From the NCBI GenBank assembly GCA_000438015.1, contig FR901554.1, positions 1-13,197 of the forward strand: a stretch of 13,197 nt of DNA. Reading direction: 5' to 3'. This document shows positions 1-6,583 of this stretch, piece after piece; the stretch's first letter is position 1, and every line of letters begins with the position of its first letter. The position numbers were made by a program, and so were the translations under genes. Under the pieces are notes generated by a model. The model did not search any database, was not told where the DNA came from, and saw only the letters and a list, made by a program, of their open reading frames with translations. This stretch comes from Coraliomargarita sp. CAG:312 (GTDB taxonomy: Bacteria > Verrucomicrobiota > Verrucomicrobiia > Opitutales > Intestinicryptomonadaceae).

Positions 1-345
1 GTCAAATTTCTCAAAATGTAAAATGCTGTAAGATTGCTCAAAAAATCGGATTGGAAGGGAAAAAATAGTTGGGCAACTGGTTCCCCAAGAAGGCGGAAAA
101 ACGACACAAAAATAAAAGTGTGTAGTTTTTGGATTATACTGCGCAAAAATATTTGGCAAAAATTGCTTGGTCGGGGGAAATGTTTCACTGGTAATACAAA
201 TGGGAATTCCAAGATATAAACTTCCATTTTCCGCAAAATTTGCCACGCGTTCCGTTTTTCAGAGCCTTTATTTGTCTTATTAAAAAACAGCCAAATGAAA
301 ATTCTCAAATAGGCTATTATCAAATGGTAATGGGATTGAAAATAA
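1..345. other. A+T-rich stretch with no recognised gene
   Basis: I see no supportable gene here. Short open frames exist, the longest being about 60 codons from a TTG at 34, but they lack a ribosome binding site and resemble no family I know. The segment lies inside the integrative element, upstream of the AbiEi-like gene, and probably contains that gene's promoter; I could not pick a convincing -35/-10 pair. No AbiEii-type nucleotidyltransferase toxin is encoded in it. Confidence 0.5.
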
Positions 346-1113
346 ATGGATTATGCGTTTGATTTGAAACGCTTTTTATGTATTTTTCGTTTCATGATAA
401 AGCGCACAGTAGAGGAACAAATTCTTAGAACAATCAGTTTTTTGGAAAGCGGCAGGGTGTTTTCGTCAACTGATTTTGCAGACATCGCAAACCAAAACAC
501 AATCAGAACGGCGTTAAGGCGTCTTACTCTGGCAAAGAAAATCGACGCTCTCGGGCACTCTCTATACTATAAGCGGATCCGCACAAAAGAATACCCAATC
601 GGCTATCAGCCCAAATATGAGTCGGTGGCAAACGCCATAGCCCGCAGGTTTTCTTGGAAGATTTTTCCGACGCTGTCCGATACGTTTGCATATTTTTCAT
701 TGCGCAAAACTGGCGACCGAATATTTCCCAGCTCGGGCCCAAATAAAAAATTTGAGTTTGATTCTTTCGCTTTTAGCGGGAGTTTAGAATTTAGGCATAT
801 CCCGCTTAAATTGTCCCGAATTGCCGACAAGAAAGCCTTTATGTACGTTCAAGCCCTTGTAGCCTTGGGCGAAGATTCCGAAGAAATGAAGCTAATATTT
901 GCGAAGATTTCCACTGAGGATTTAAAAACCGTCATCAGAAAAATAACCTATGCGCCGCTAAGAATCCAGAATGTGTTTTTAAAAGAGCTTAAATCGAGGA
1001 ACGACGGCGGCTTGTCGGATTCCGCAAAAGCGAATGCTGAAAACATCAACAACGCCTTTAATAAGGTGCAAGAAAACAGGAAGCTTGCCCGAATATTTCG
1101 CAAGTTGTCATAG
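346..1113 (+). CDS. AbiEi/DUF6088-like winged-helix protein (orphan type IV antitoxin-like regulator)
   Basis: The product (255 aa) resembles the DUF6088/AbiEi antitoxin-like family. Residues 17-80 look like a winged helix: a helical start with VEEQIL, then GRVFSSTDF, a recognition-helix-like segment TIRTALRRL, and the wing KKIDALGHSLYY, which is the usual family pattern ending in a basic stretch. Residues 90-175 match the conserved second part (ESVANAIARRFSW, then an LEFRHIP strand and QALVALGED). The C-terminal 40 residues are charged and helical. In known AbiE systems this protein represses its own operon and counteracts a nucleotidyltransferase toxin, AbiEii. Here no toxin gene follows: only 99 nt separate it from the convergent integrase. 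It is either a stand-alone regulator or cargo that lost its partner. The start is uncertain. ATG 346 adds 16 residues with no family likeness, and ATG 394 (Met17) fits the domain better; neither has a strong Shine-Dalgarno. Confidence 0.75.
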   Translation: MDYAFDLKRFLCIFRFMIKRTVEEQILRTISFLESGRVFSSTDFADIANQNTIRTALRRLTLAKKIDALGHSLYYKRIRTKEYPIGYQPKYESVANAIARRFSWKIFPTLSDTFAYFSLRKTGDRIFPSSGPNKKFEFDSFAFSGSLEFRHIPLKLSRIADKKAFMYVQALVALGEDSEEMKLIFAKISTEDLKTVIRKITYAPLRIQNVFLKELKSRNDGGLSDSAKANAENINNAFNKVQENRKLARIFRKLS

Positions 1114-1212
1114 CTTGTACGCTACTTGTATGTTTTTGACGATTATCCACGTTTCCTAGACATATTCTCAATTTACGCATAGATTAAAAGCGTGCGGATT
1201 TTGGAATGCTCG

Positions 1213-2487
1213 TCATTCTTCTTCAGGAAGAATCTCGAAGTATTTTATGGCGTCGCGCTCGCGGGCAAGGCCGTTGTAGTTCTGTTTGAGAACGTCAACA
1301 GCATGCCCCATTTGCTCTGCTGTAAGATATGCGTTCTTTGTCAGCGCGAGGTAGTAGGTCGCGGCTGAATGGCGCAGGCCGTTCTTTATCCAGTTGCCTT
1401 TGCCGAGGCTCTCGTGAAGCTTTTTTAGCACTGGAACTTTTCGTCTTGTAAGAATCTTTTTCTTTGTGCCGAGATCCCAGACGTACGGTTCGAGCCATTT
1501 CGCCAAGTTTTCAGGAATCTTTACGATTCTGCGCGATGCCGTTTTTGTTATTTCGCTGTCGAGTATGATTTCTCGGTCGTCGAGCCTTATTTTGTCCCAA
1601 GTCAGCCTTTTCAGTTCGGCGTTGCGTATTCCTGTAAAGGCGGCGATGGCTGTAAATGCGCGGATTTCGCTTTGCGGCGGCGTGGAGTTTAGAATCCTGC
1701 GCACTTCTTCGGGCGTGAATATTCCGGGCGTTCTGCCCCTTGCTCGCCAGCTTTCCACTTTCTCAACGGGGTTGACGTCGAGCCAGTCCTGCATTTTGCA
1801 AAATTTGAAGAAGGAATAGAGCGTGCGCCTGTATTCGTTTCTCGAATAAATCCCCAAGTCTTTCTGCGTCTCCTTGAAAACCTTCATGGGGCGCCCGTCA
1901 ACTGTCAGCGTGTCGCTGTCGTCGTATTCGCGCTTTTTTAGGTTTATAAGCCATTGGAAGATTTCCCTGCCAGTTATGAGCGAGACTATCCGCTCCTTGC
2001 CGAAATCGCCCATGAAGCGGGCAAGAGTGCGCTCGACCCCCGTTACATATTCGCTCGACAGCTCCTTTTTCAAGAGCGTATAGCAGTATTTGTCGATGGC
2101 GAAGTCCAACCTTGCGGAGCGTTCCTTTAGCTTTGCGAGCGATTTGTACTCCTCTATGGCTTGGCTTAGGCTGATTCCGAGCGACTGCAAATCATTCGTA
2201 AGCTTCACGTAGGTGAGGACGGCGTTTGTAAGCGACACCCGCAAAGGGGAAAGCAGCATCTTTGCCTCGACCAGTTCGCGCCTGTCGTTTGGCGAAATCC
2301 TGTCGGCTTCGACGCCGAGCTTTTCGTCGTAAATGTTTTTCTCGCGGAAAAATTCGAGGGCTTCGGCTTGGGTTGAAAACCTGCGCGACCAGCGTTTTTG
2401 CTTTTCGGTGTCGAAATAGTACACGACCCAGCGTTCGCGGTTTCTCTCGACAACTTTTTTGGGAAAGGAAGGAGATCTGTTTTTCAT
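1213..2487 (-). CDS. Tyrosine recombinase/integrase of an integrative element
   Basis: This 424-aa protein is a phage-type tyrosine site-specific recombinase that would integrate and excise the element at the adjacent tRNA-derived site. The N-terminal part (about 1-60) looks like an arm-binding domain, 120-235 is the SAM-like core-binding domain, and 255-424 is the catalytic domain. Visible active-site residues are Arg288 (TGIRNAEL), the beta-hairpin Lys315 (EITKTASRR), Arg372 and His373 (NGLRHSAATY), His395 (EQMGHA) and the Tyr404 nucleophile (KQNYNGLA). Asn369 takes the place of the usual His three residues before Arg372, which I recall as common in related PVC-group integrases. The start is supported by an AGGAAAGGA ribosome site about 8 nt upstream. 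The gene's 5' end faces the att site 100 nt away, as expected for an element end. All catalytic residues are present, so it could be active. The family is certain; the exact subfamily is not. Confidence 0.95.
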   Translation of the reverse strand: MKNRSPSFPKKVVERNRERWVVYYFDTEKQKRWSRRFSTQAEALEFFREKNIYDEKLGVEADRISPNDRRELVEAKMLLSPLRVSLTNAVLTYVKLTNDLQSLGISLSQAIEEYKSLAKLKERSARLDFAIDKYCYTLLKKELSSEYVTGVERTLARFMGDFGKERIVSLITGREIFQWLINLKKREYDDSDTLTVDGRPMKVFKETQKDLGIYSRNEYRRTLYSFFKFCKMQDWLDVNPVEKVESWRARGRTPGIFTPEEVRRILNSTPPQSEIRAFTAIAAFTGIRNAELKRLTWDKIRLDDREIILDSEITKTASRRIVKIPENLAKWLEPYVWDLGTKKKILTRRKVPVLKKLHESLGKGNWIKNGLRHSAATYYLALTKNAYLTAEQMGHAVDVLKQNYNGLARERDAIKYFEILPEEE

Positions 2488-2523
2488 ACCAAATCCTTTC
2501 CTGTCAAAATTGCGGTGTGGTAA

Positions 2524-2576
2524 GGAATTGCCAATCCGCTTGGCAAAAATTCCGCAAGTTATTGCAATTTAGCAAT
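2524..2576. repeat. Two small inverted repeats between the integrase promoter and the att site
   Basis: GGAATTgCCAA at 2524-2534 faces TTGGcaaaAATTCC at 2540-2553 across a 5-nt spacer, and ATTGC at 2561-2565 faces GCAAT at 2572-2576. They lie between the integrase start codon and the tRNA-derived core. Placement beside the crossover core suggests recombinase or accessory-factor arm sites, or control of the integrase promoter. The symmetry is seen directly; the binding role is inferred. Confidence 0.4.
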
Positions 2577-2586
2577 GTTCCATTAG

Positions 2587-2627
2587 TTCCTAAACGCCAA
2601 ATCGAGGTTCGATTCCTCGTGGGGGCG
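2587..2627 (+). other. Attachment site: displaced 3' half of a tRNA gene, probably tRNA-Arg(CCU)
   Basis: The segment reads as a tRNA 3' half. It has an anticodon loop TTCCTAA (2587-2593) with U33, CCU and A37; the 3' anticodon-stem strand ACGCC (2594-2598); a 4-nt variable region; a perfect T-arm CGAGG/TTCGATT/CCTCG (2603-2619) with the canonical T-loop; the acceptor 3' strand TGGGGGC (2620-2626); and discriminator G at 2627. CCA is not encoded. Nothing upstream pairs with it: there is no 5' acceptor, D-arm or 5' anticodon strand, so it is not a functional gene. Many tyrosine recombinases cross over in the anticodon loop, and an element rebuilds the tRNA at one end while leaving such a fragment at the other. 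The orientation puts the element to the left, on the same side as the integrase. The arginine assignment depends on reading the loop as shown, and the 4-nt variable region is slightly short. Confidence 0.75.
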
Positions 2628-2638
2628 CGGGTAAGTTT
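2607..2638 (+). repeat. Direct repeat copy A (tRNA 3' end plus flank)
   Basis: This 32-nt segment, starting in the T-arm and running past the tRNA end into CGGGTAAGTTT, recurs at 3527-3557 in the same orientation. It differs there by two substitutions and one missing G (29 of 32 identical). The pair brackets the broken GIY-YIG gene, whose start lies within 15 nt of the end of this copy. The shared part extends about 11 nt beyond the tRNA, so a whole att core, not just a chance tRNA likeness, was duplicated. Confidence 0.8.
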
Positions 2639-2646
2639 TTGTGAAC

Positions 2647-3462
2647 ATGCCGGGTAAGACTATTCAAATATATTTGCCGAATGGCGATCCTAAATCCGTT
2701 AAGCAGGCTGCAATTACTACGGATAAAATTGAAGTTTTTCAAATCCCAAGAACAATCTTGTCTGAGAACAAAAACTTTTTGGATTTCAACGGAATTTATA
2801 TTTTGGCAGACTCTTTGAAATCGGAAAAGCCGGAAATATACATAGGCAAAGGCAACGTAAAATCCAGAGTCTCACAACACGATAAAAACAAAGACTTTTG
2901 AAATGTAATATTTGCAATAAAGCTAAACGACAACGGCTTTGATGACGCGCAAAATAGTTATCTGGAACATTATTTTATAAAAAAGGCTACTGATTTAGGA
3001 ATGTCCACTTTGGTCGAGAATAAACAGATCCCAAAATGCCCCAAATTGTCAGCTCCTGCGCTCTCAGACCTACAACATTATATAAACACTATTGAAATTT
3101 TACTTTCCACTCTCGGTTTGAAATGTTTTCAAATTATGGAGACCCAGTCCGAATCTGTATTTGTATGCAAGGACAAGTACGGAAATATCGGCGAAGGCGA
3201 ATACCTCGAAGACGGTTTCATGTTATATAAAGGCGCCAAATGCAGCTTGGAGCTGCATAAAGGAACAAAATCTCTGCCAATGCGGGAAGCCCTAATACAA
3301 GACGGAACTTTAAAAAAGTCCGGAGACCATTACGTATTGCAGTCTAATAAAATTTTTTCGTCCGTATCGTCAGCTTCTTCTATCATCCTTGGGCGACGTT
3401 CTAACGGATGGACGGAATGGAAAGACTCTAAAGGGAAAACACTTGACGAATTAAAACGTTAG
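2647..3462 (+). pseudogene. GIY-YIG nuclease with C-terminal DUF4357, broken by one in-frame TGA
   Basis: Read through the stop, this frame gives a 271-residue protein of a known type. A short N-terminal strand region (KTIQIYLPNGDP) is followed by a GIY-YIG nuclease core with GIYIL at 49-53, IYIGKG at 64-69, the conserved Arg74 and the probable metal-binding Glu107 (YLEHYF). The C-terminal DUF4357-like domain spans about 205-271 and ends WTEWKDSKGKTLDEL. Codon 85 is TGA (2899-2901), where family members have Trp after KDF; TGG to TGA is a single change. The frame is otherwise intact for the remaining 186 codons. The truncated 84-aa product would lack Glu107 and so should not cut. A restart at ATG 3001 would make only the C-terminal part. 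ATG 2647 matches the family N-terminus better than GTG 2641, but no clear ribosome site precedes either. TGA is a normal stop in gltD here, so recoding is unlikely. In known proteins this architecture is a small stand-alone nuclease of unclear role, often in mobile or defence regions. Confidence 0.85.
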
Positions 3463-3526
3463 CGAAACTTCTTATTGTTGAAGTGGTGTTAAATATACAT
3501 ATTTTACGAAAGACGTGTAAGTTAAT

Positions 3527-3557
3527 GTTCAACTCCTCGTGGGGCGCGGGTAAGTTT
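3527..3557 (+). repeat. Direct repeat copy B (degenerate tRNA 3' end plus flank)
   Basis: This is the second copy of the att-like repeat, 920 nt downstream of copy A. It keeps the 3' half of the T-arm, the acceptor strand (one G short) and the CGGGTAAGTTT flank. Its T-stem no longer pairs properly on the 5' side. The decay suggests it is the older boundary, left by an earlier insertion at the same tRNA end. Confidence 0.75.
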
Positions 3558-3885
3558 ATCTTCTTTAGCGTGTTGGTATCTTAGACTTGTTATTTTTGCT
3601 ATAAGCTTAATTTCGTAAGTTCCTGATATTCGGGCTAAATTTTGTAAAAAAAATCTAATCACTTTCTTCCTGTTTTTGGGCTGTAAAAATTTCGAACGCT
3701 AAAAGGGTTTTCTGTTTAGGAGTGAATATTCAGCTATTTTTCCCACTATACCAGAGATTCATCTGTTAATGCATGAAGCAGTATTTTTTCTATTTTAATA
3801 TAAAACTCAAATATTAGATAAATCAATATGCTCTGGCGAACTACAACAAAAAGGAATTTGAATCGTACTTTCCTGTTGCATGAAC

Positions 3886-4094
3886 AAATAGGAAAATAGA
3901 ACCCAAATGATTAGTGGGTAAAAAGAAAATAGGTATTTAGAGCAAATAGGTAAATAGGTTCCATACATTCAACTGATGGTAGATAAACCTTACTTTTCCC
4001 ATACTAATTTGTTCAAAATGGTATATCTATAAATGTTCTAAGGGATCGATTTATCTAAATAGCTATTTGTCCTATTTACCTATTTTCCCTATTT
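3886..4094. repeat. Converging AAATAGG repeat cluster forming a large imperfect palindrome
   Basis: AAATAGG occurs at 3886, 3927, 3944 and 3952 (a near copy AAATAGA at 3894), and its complement CCTATTT at 4071, 4079 and 4088. Tandem neighbours are 8-9 bp apart. The central arms AAATAGGTAAATAGG (3944-3958) and their exact 15-bp complement (4071-4085) enclose a second inverted pair, AGATAAA (3981-3987) with TTTATCT (4050-4056). The palindrome AAATAGCTATTT lies at 4057-4068. The pattern could be iterons, a protein-binding array, a structured transcript, or the decayed ends of a small transposable element; no partner gene points to one of these. Confidence 0.6.
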
Positions 4095-4206
4095 TGCTTT
4101 TTATATGAGGTCGAAGATCCCAAGTAGATTAGCAAAGTAGGCTTTTATGCCTATAAGGAGCGTCAATTCTGCCAGTTCCTAATTTTGTATTTATCTTATT
4201 TGTATA

Positions 4207-4285
4207 TTATTTTGCCTTCTGTAGGGATTTTTCGCCGAAGCCCTCTTAGAAGGGCAAGGCGAGAAAAATCCCTAAGGCAAAATAA
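4207..4285. repeat. 79-nt near-perfect hairpin, MITE-like
   Basis: The arms pair over 31 bp: TTATTTTGCCTT (4207-4218) with 4274-4285, AGGGATTTTT (4223-4232) with AAAAATCCCT (4264-4273), CGCC (4233-4236) with GGCG (4258-4261), and GCCCT (4240-4244) with AGGGC (4251-4255) around the loop CTTAGA. Only small bulges interrupt it. If the ends are set at TTTTGCC and GGCAAAA, each side is flanked by TA, as for TA-targeting IS630/mariner-type miniature elements. It could instead be a REP-type palindrome or a strong bidirectional terminator, but it sits far from any gene end. No second copy is in the window. Confidence 0.7.
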
Positions 4286-4573
4286 AGACTGATAGATTTG
4301 CTGTAATGTAGGCAACTCTATGATGTTCCCGAAGGGGAAAGTAGAAATGAGTGCCCACTTTTGTTTCTTCATGTCAGAGCAAATATTGTTCCAATGCAGA
4401 TATGGTAAGTGAGTCGAGAGATAGATTTTATTATCGCTAAACAGACAGGGGGCTGAAAGGAATCTTTTAACCAACAGCATACGGCAGGGACGTTCGGCAG
4501 GCCCGTTTCTTCTTGCGAATGGATTTTTTCAAATGTCCCAGGCGGGGTAAAAATATTATAAGACCAAAGCTTA

Positions 4574-4625
4574 GCCTCAAAGTAGGCTATATTTCATGCA
4601 TTGAAATATATGCGTTTATTGAGGC
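4574..4625. repeat. Nested stem-loop
   Basis: An outer stem GCCTCAA (4574-4580) pairs with TTGAGGC (4619-4625). An inner stem ATATTTC (4589-4595) pairs with GAAATAT (4603-4609) around a 7-nt loop. Both stems are perfect. It may be part of an untranslated RNA or a regulatory fold; no T-run follows, so a simple terminator is unlikely. Confidence 0.45.
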
Positions 4626-5167
4626 AGTTATTTGGTGGGGAATTATTCTAATTTTCCTCGGATCCTGATCCGTAGGTTAATGTTTTATGCTGTTTTTTAT
4701 TAGAATCTTGCGATTGTTGGTGTATGTTGGTAGGTTCTCTAAAACAATTAATATTTCTTGCATGCTCACTATGCGATATGAAGCTTTTTATTGCTTCTTT
4801 TATAAGGATTTTCCCTTAAAATTGCGAGCCGTTTTATATTTCAAAAGTCGGAGAAAATAAAACTTGAAAATGCCATTTCTTGCGTGCTTCAATCGATGCG
4901 ATAAGTATAGGTTAATAGAGTCCGGAAATACTCCGAATATTTTCTTAACAGCGAACCGCTCGCCGTAAAATTAGAATAAATTAAGAACGCATAGAAGTTT
5001 TTAGGTGTCTAATTATTTTGAAGCTTTACAGAATCGCTTGATTGTGATTCTTTCTTGCTAAATTGGACGGTGGTGTTTTTGTAGGATGCCTTCGGGCAAA
5101 ATATATTTATTCCATTGTCCGGTATTCTCTTTTCTAATCTCATTGATTATCGGAATCTGCCAACAAT

Positions 5168-6583
5168 ATGAATCCGGAAAATAAAAAATTAACCGCCTCA
5201 GGCCTTCCCAGAGTAGAGTTTGGAGAATGTACTGACAAAATACGCATTACCGACGACGGCGAAGCATACTACGGCATTACGAAGAAAGCCGCAATCGCAG
5301 AGGCTACGCGCTGCCTGCATTGTCCGAAACCTAGGTGCCAAATAGGCTGCCCAAACCATATAAATATACCAGAGTTCATATTTGATATCGCAAACGGAAA
5401 TGTTGGAGACGCCGCAAAAAAACTCGCACTCCAATCTACGATGTCTGCAATTTGCGGCCGCCTTTGCAATCAGAACAAACAGTGCGAAGGCGCATGTGTC
5501 CTGGGAATCCGGGGGCAGCCTGTGGCAATAGGAATGCTTGAGCGTTTTGCGGCAGACTTTGTGCGCATAAACGGATATTCGGAGGTCCCGAAATGCAATC
5601 CTCCAACCGGCAAGCATGTCGCAATAATCGGATTGGGACCGGCCGGAATCACGGCGGCGGAAAAACTTGCCCAAATGGGGCATGCTGTCGAAGTTTTTGA
5701 GGGGCGCGATCTCCCCGGGGGAGTTACTATGTATGGGATTCCAGAATTTAGGCTCCCGAGGGAAATCGTATTTGAACGCGTTTCCAGGCTCGAAAAAATG
5801 GATGTCCGCATACACTATGGAATAGGCATTGGGGAGCCTCCGTACAGCTTGGACGAGCTTCGCGAACGCTACGATGCGGTACTTGTAGCCACAGGGGCTT
5901 GGAAGCCCATCACCATGTACATCGCGGGCGAGTATGCCAAGGGCGTCTATACTTCAAACGAATTCCTTGCGCGGTATAATCTGAGTACTATGTCCAGCGA
6001 CAGCAGAATGATGGTTTCCCCAATTAGGGCTAAGAATGTCATAACAATAGGCGGAGGAAATGTCGCAATAGACACTTCGCGCGTGGCATTGAGGTGCGGA
6101 GCCAAATCGACTATTGTTTATAGGCGGACTATCGAAGAAATGCCCGCGCGCGCGGATGAAATAGCGACCGCAAAAAAAGAGGGTGTCGTTATGCTGGAAA
6201 ATACGCTGCAAAAGAAGATTCTATACAATGAATCGGGATGTGTTTACGGCATAGAGTGCGTAAAGACGCGAATGGGCGATCCCGACGCCGACGGCCGCCG
6301 CACGCCCGTGGAAATACCAGGGTCGGAATTTGAGCTTCTATGCGATACTGTAATCCTCTCTACGGGGAGCAAACCGCGCGACAGGCTTGCAAGAAACTGC
6401 ATGCACTTAAAGTTGAATCCCAACGGAACTATAGCCGTAAATCCTGAAACACTGCAGACTTCAATGGACAGTGTTTTTGCATGCGGCGATGTCGTGACCG
6501 GTCCCGATACAATAGTTGGTGCAATGGTGCAGGCGAAAAAGGTTGCCGAGAATATGGATAAATACCTGCGCGGAGAAATCTGA
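5168..6583 (+). CDS. gltD: NADPH-dependent glutamate synthase small-subunit-type flavoprotein
   Basis: This is a complete 471-aa protein of the GltD/GltA family, the FAD- and NADPH-binding electron-input part of glutamate synthase. It takes electrons from NADPH and passes them through FAD and Fe-S clusters for reductive formation of glutamate from glutamine and 2-oxoglutarate. Eight cysteines for two 4Fe-4S clusters lie at 49, 52, 57, 61 and 96, 100, 106, 110 (CLHCPKPRCQIGC and CGRLCNQNKQCEGAC). The FAD Rossmann motif is GLGPAG (155-160), the NADPH motif is GGGNVA (295-300), and the flavin-closing motif ACGD is at 438-441. Length is normal. No large subunit (gltB) lies within the window, with 1.6 kb upstream and 0.7 kb downstream empty of intact genes. 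It may work with a distant GltB, as a homomeric GltA-type enzyme, or as an NfnB-like transhydrogenase subunit, though no nfnA neighbour is present. The start is taken from the family length; no Shine-Dalgarno is visible. Confidence 0.93.
   Translation: MNPENKKLTASGLPRVEFGECTDKIRITDDGEAYYGITKKAAIAEATRCLHCPKPRCQIGCPNHINIPEFIFDIANGNVGDAAKKLALQSTMSAICGRLCNQNKQCEGACVLGIRGQPVAIGMLERFAADFVRINGYSEVPKCNPPTGKHVAIIGLGPAGITAAEKLAQMGHAVEVFEGRDLPGGVTMYGIPEFRLPREIVFERVSRLEKMDVRIHYGIGIGEPPYSLDELRERYDAVLVATGAWKPITMYIAGEYAKGVYTSNEFLARYNLSTMSSDSRMMVSPIRAKNVITIGGGNVAIDTSRVALRCGAKSTIVYRRTIEEMPARADEIATAKKEGVVMLENTLQKKILYNESGCVYGIECVKTRMGDPDADGRRTPVEIPGSEFELLCDTVILSTGSKPRDRLARNCMHLKLNPNGTIAVNPETLQTSMDSVFACGDVVTGPDTIVGAMVQAKKVAENMDKYLRGEI

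Larger units (their letters stand above)
1..2627. mobile_element. Right end of an integrative element inserted in a tRNA gene
   Basis: The element end is defined by the tyrosine recombinase gene lying directly inside a displaced tRNA 3' fragment. The visible cargo is the AbiEi-like gene. The left boundary, with the intact tRNA gene, should lie beyond position 1. No phage structural, conjugation or replication gene is visible in this part, so the element type (prophage, ICE, genomic island) cannot be told. Confidence 0.6.
3558..5167. other. 1.6-kb intergenic region with structured repeats and no convincing gene
   Basis: I find no supportable protein gene here. The longest open frame is 94 codons on the minus strand (4196-4480); it has no ribosome site, no family likeness, and its 3' third is made by the hairpin at 4207-4285. 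The region is A+T-rich and contains three structured segments listed separately, plus smaller hairpins: TAGGC/GCCTA at 4138-4153, GAAGC/GCTTC at 4780-4797 followed by four T, and TGCC-TTCG-GGCA at 5087-5098 about 70 nt upstream of the glutamate synthase gene. It probably holds that gene's promoter, but I could not place one with confidence. Confidence 0.6.

Noticed and set aside
34..219. 61-codon open frame at the window start
   Set aside because: It has a TTG start, no ribosome site and no similarity I recognise. Another frame with a few plausible residues is interrupted within 25 codons, so I cannot support even a gene remnant.
1372..1383. Loss of the catalytic His in box II of the integrase (Asn369)
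   Set aside because: Asn at this place followed by x-L-R-H is, as I recall, usual in related PVC-group integrases, and the other active-site residues are intact, so this is probably not a defect.
2899..2901. TGA recoded as tryptophan
   Set aside because: gltD ends at TGA, other genes use TGG for Trp throughout, and no other in-frame TGA of this kind occurs in a well-supported gene except the frameshift case. A nonsense mutation is simpler.
3886..4094. CRISPR array
   Set aside because: The repeat unit is only 7-8 bp, occurs in both orientations, lacks regular spacers, and no cas gene is present.
4196..4480. 94-codon open frame on the minus strand in the gene-free region
   Set aside because: It has no ribosome binding site and no family likeness, and about 80 nt of its 3' end are simply the strong hairpin at 4207-4285 being read as codons.
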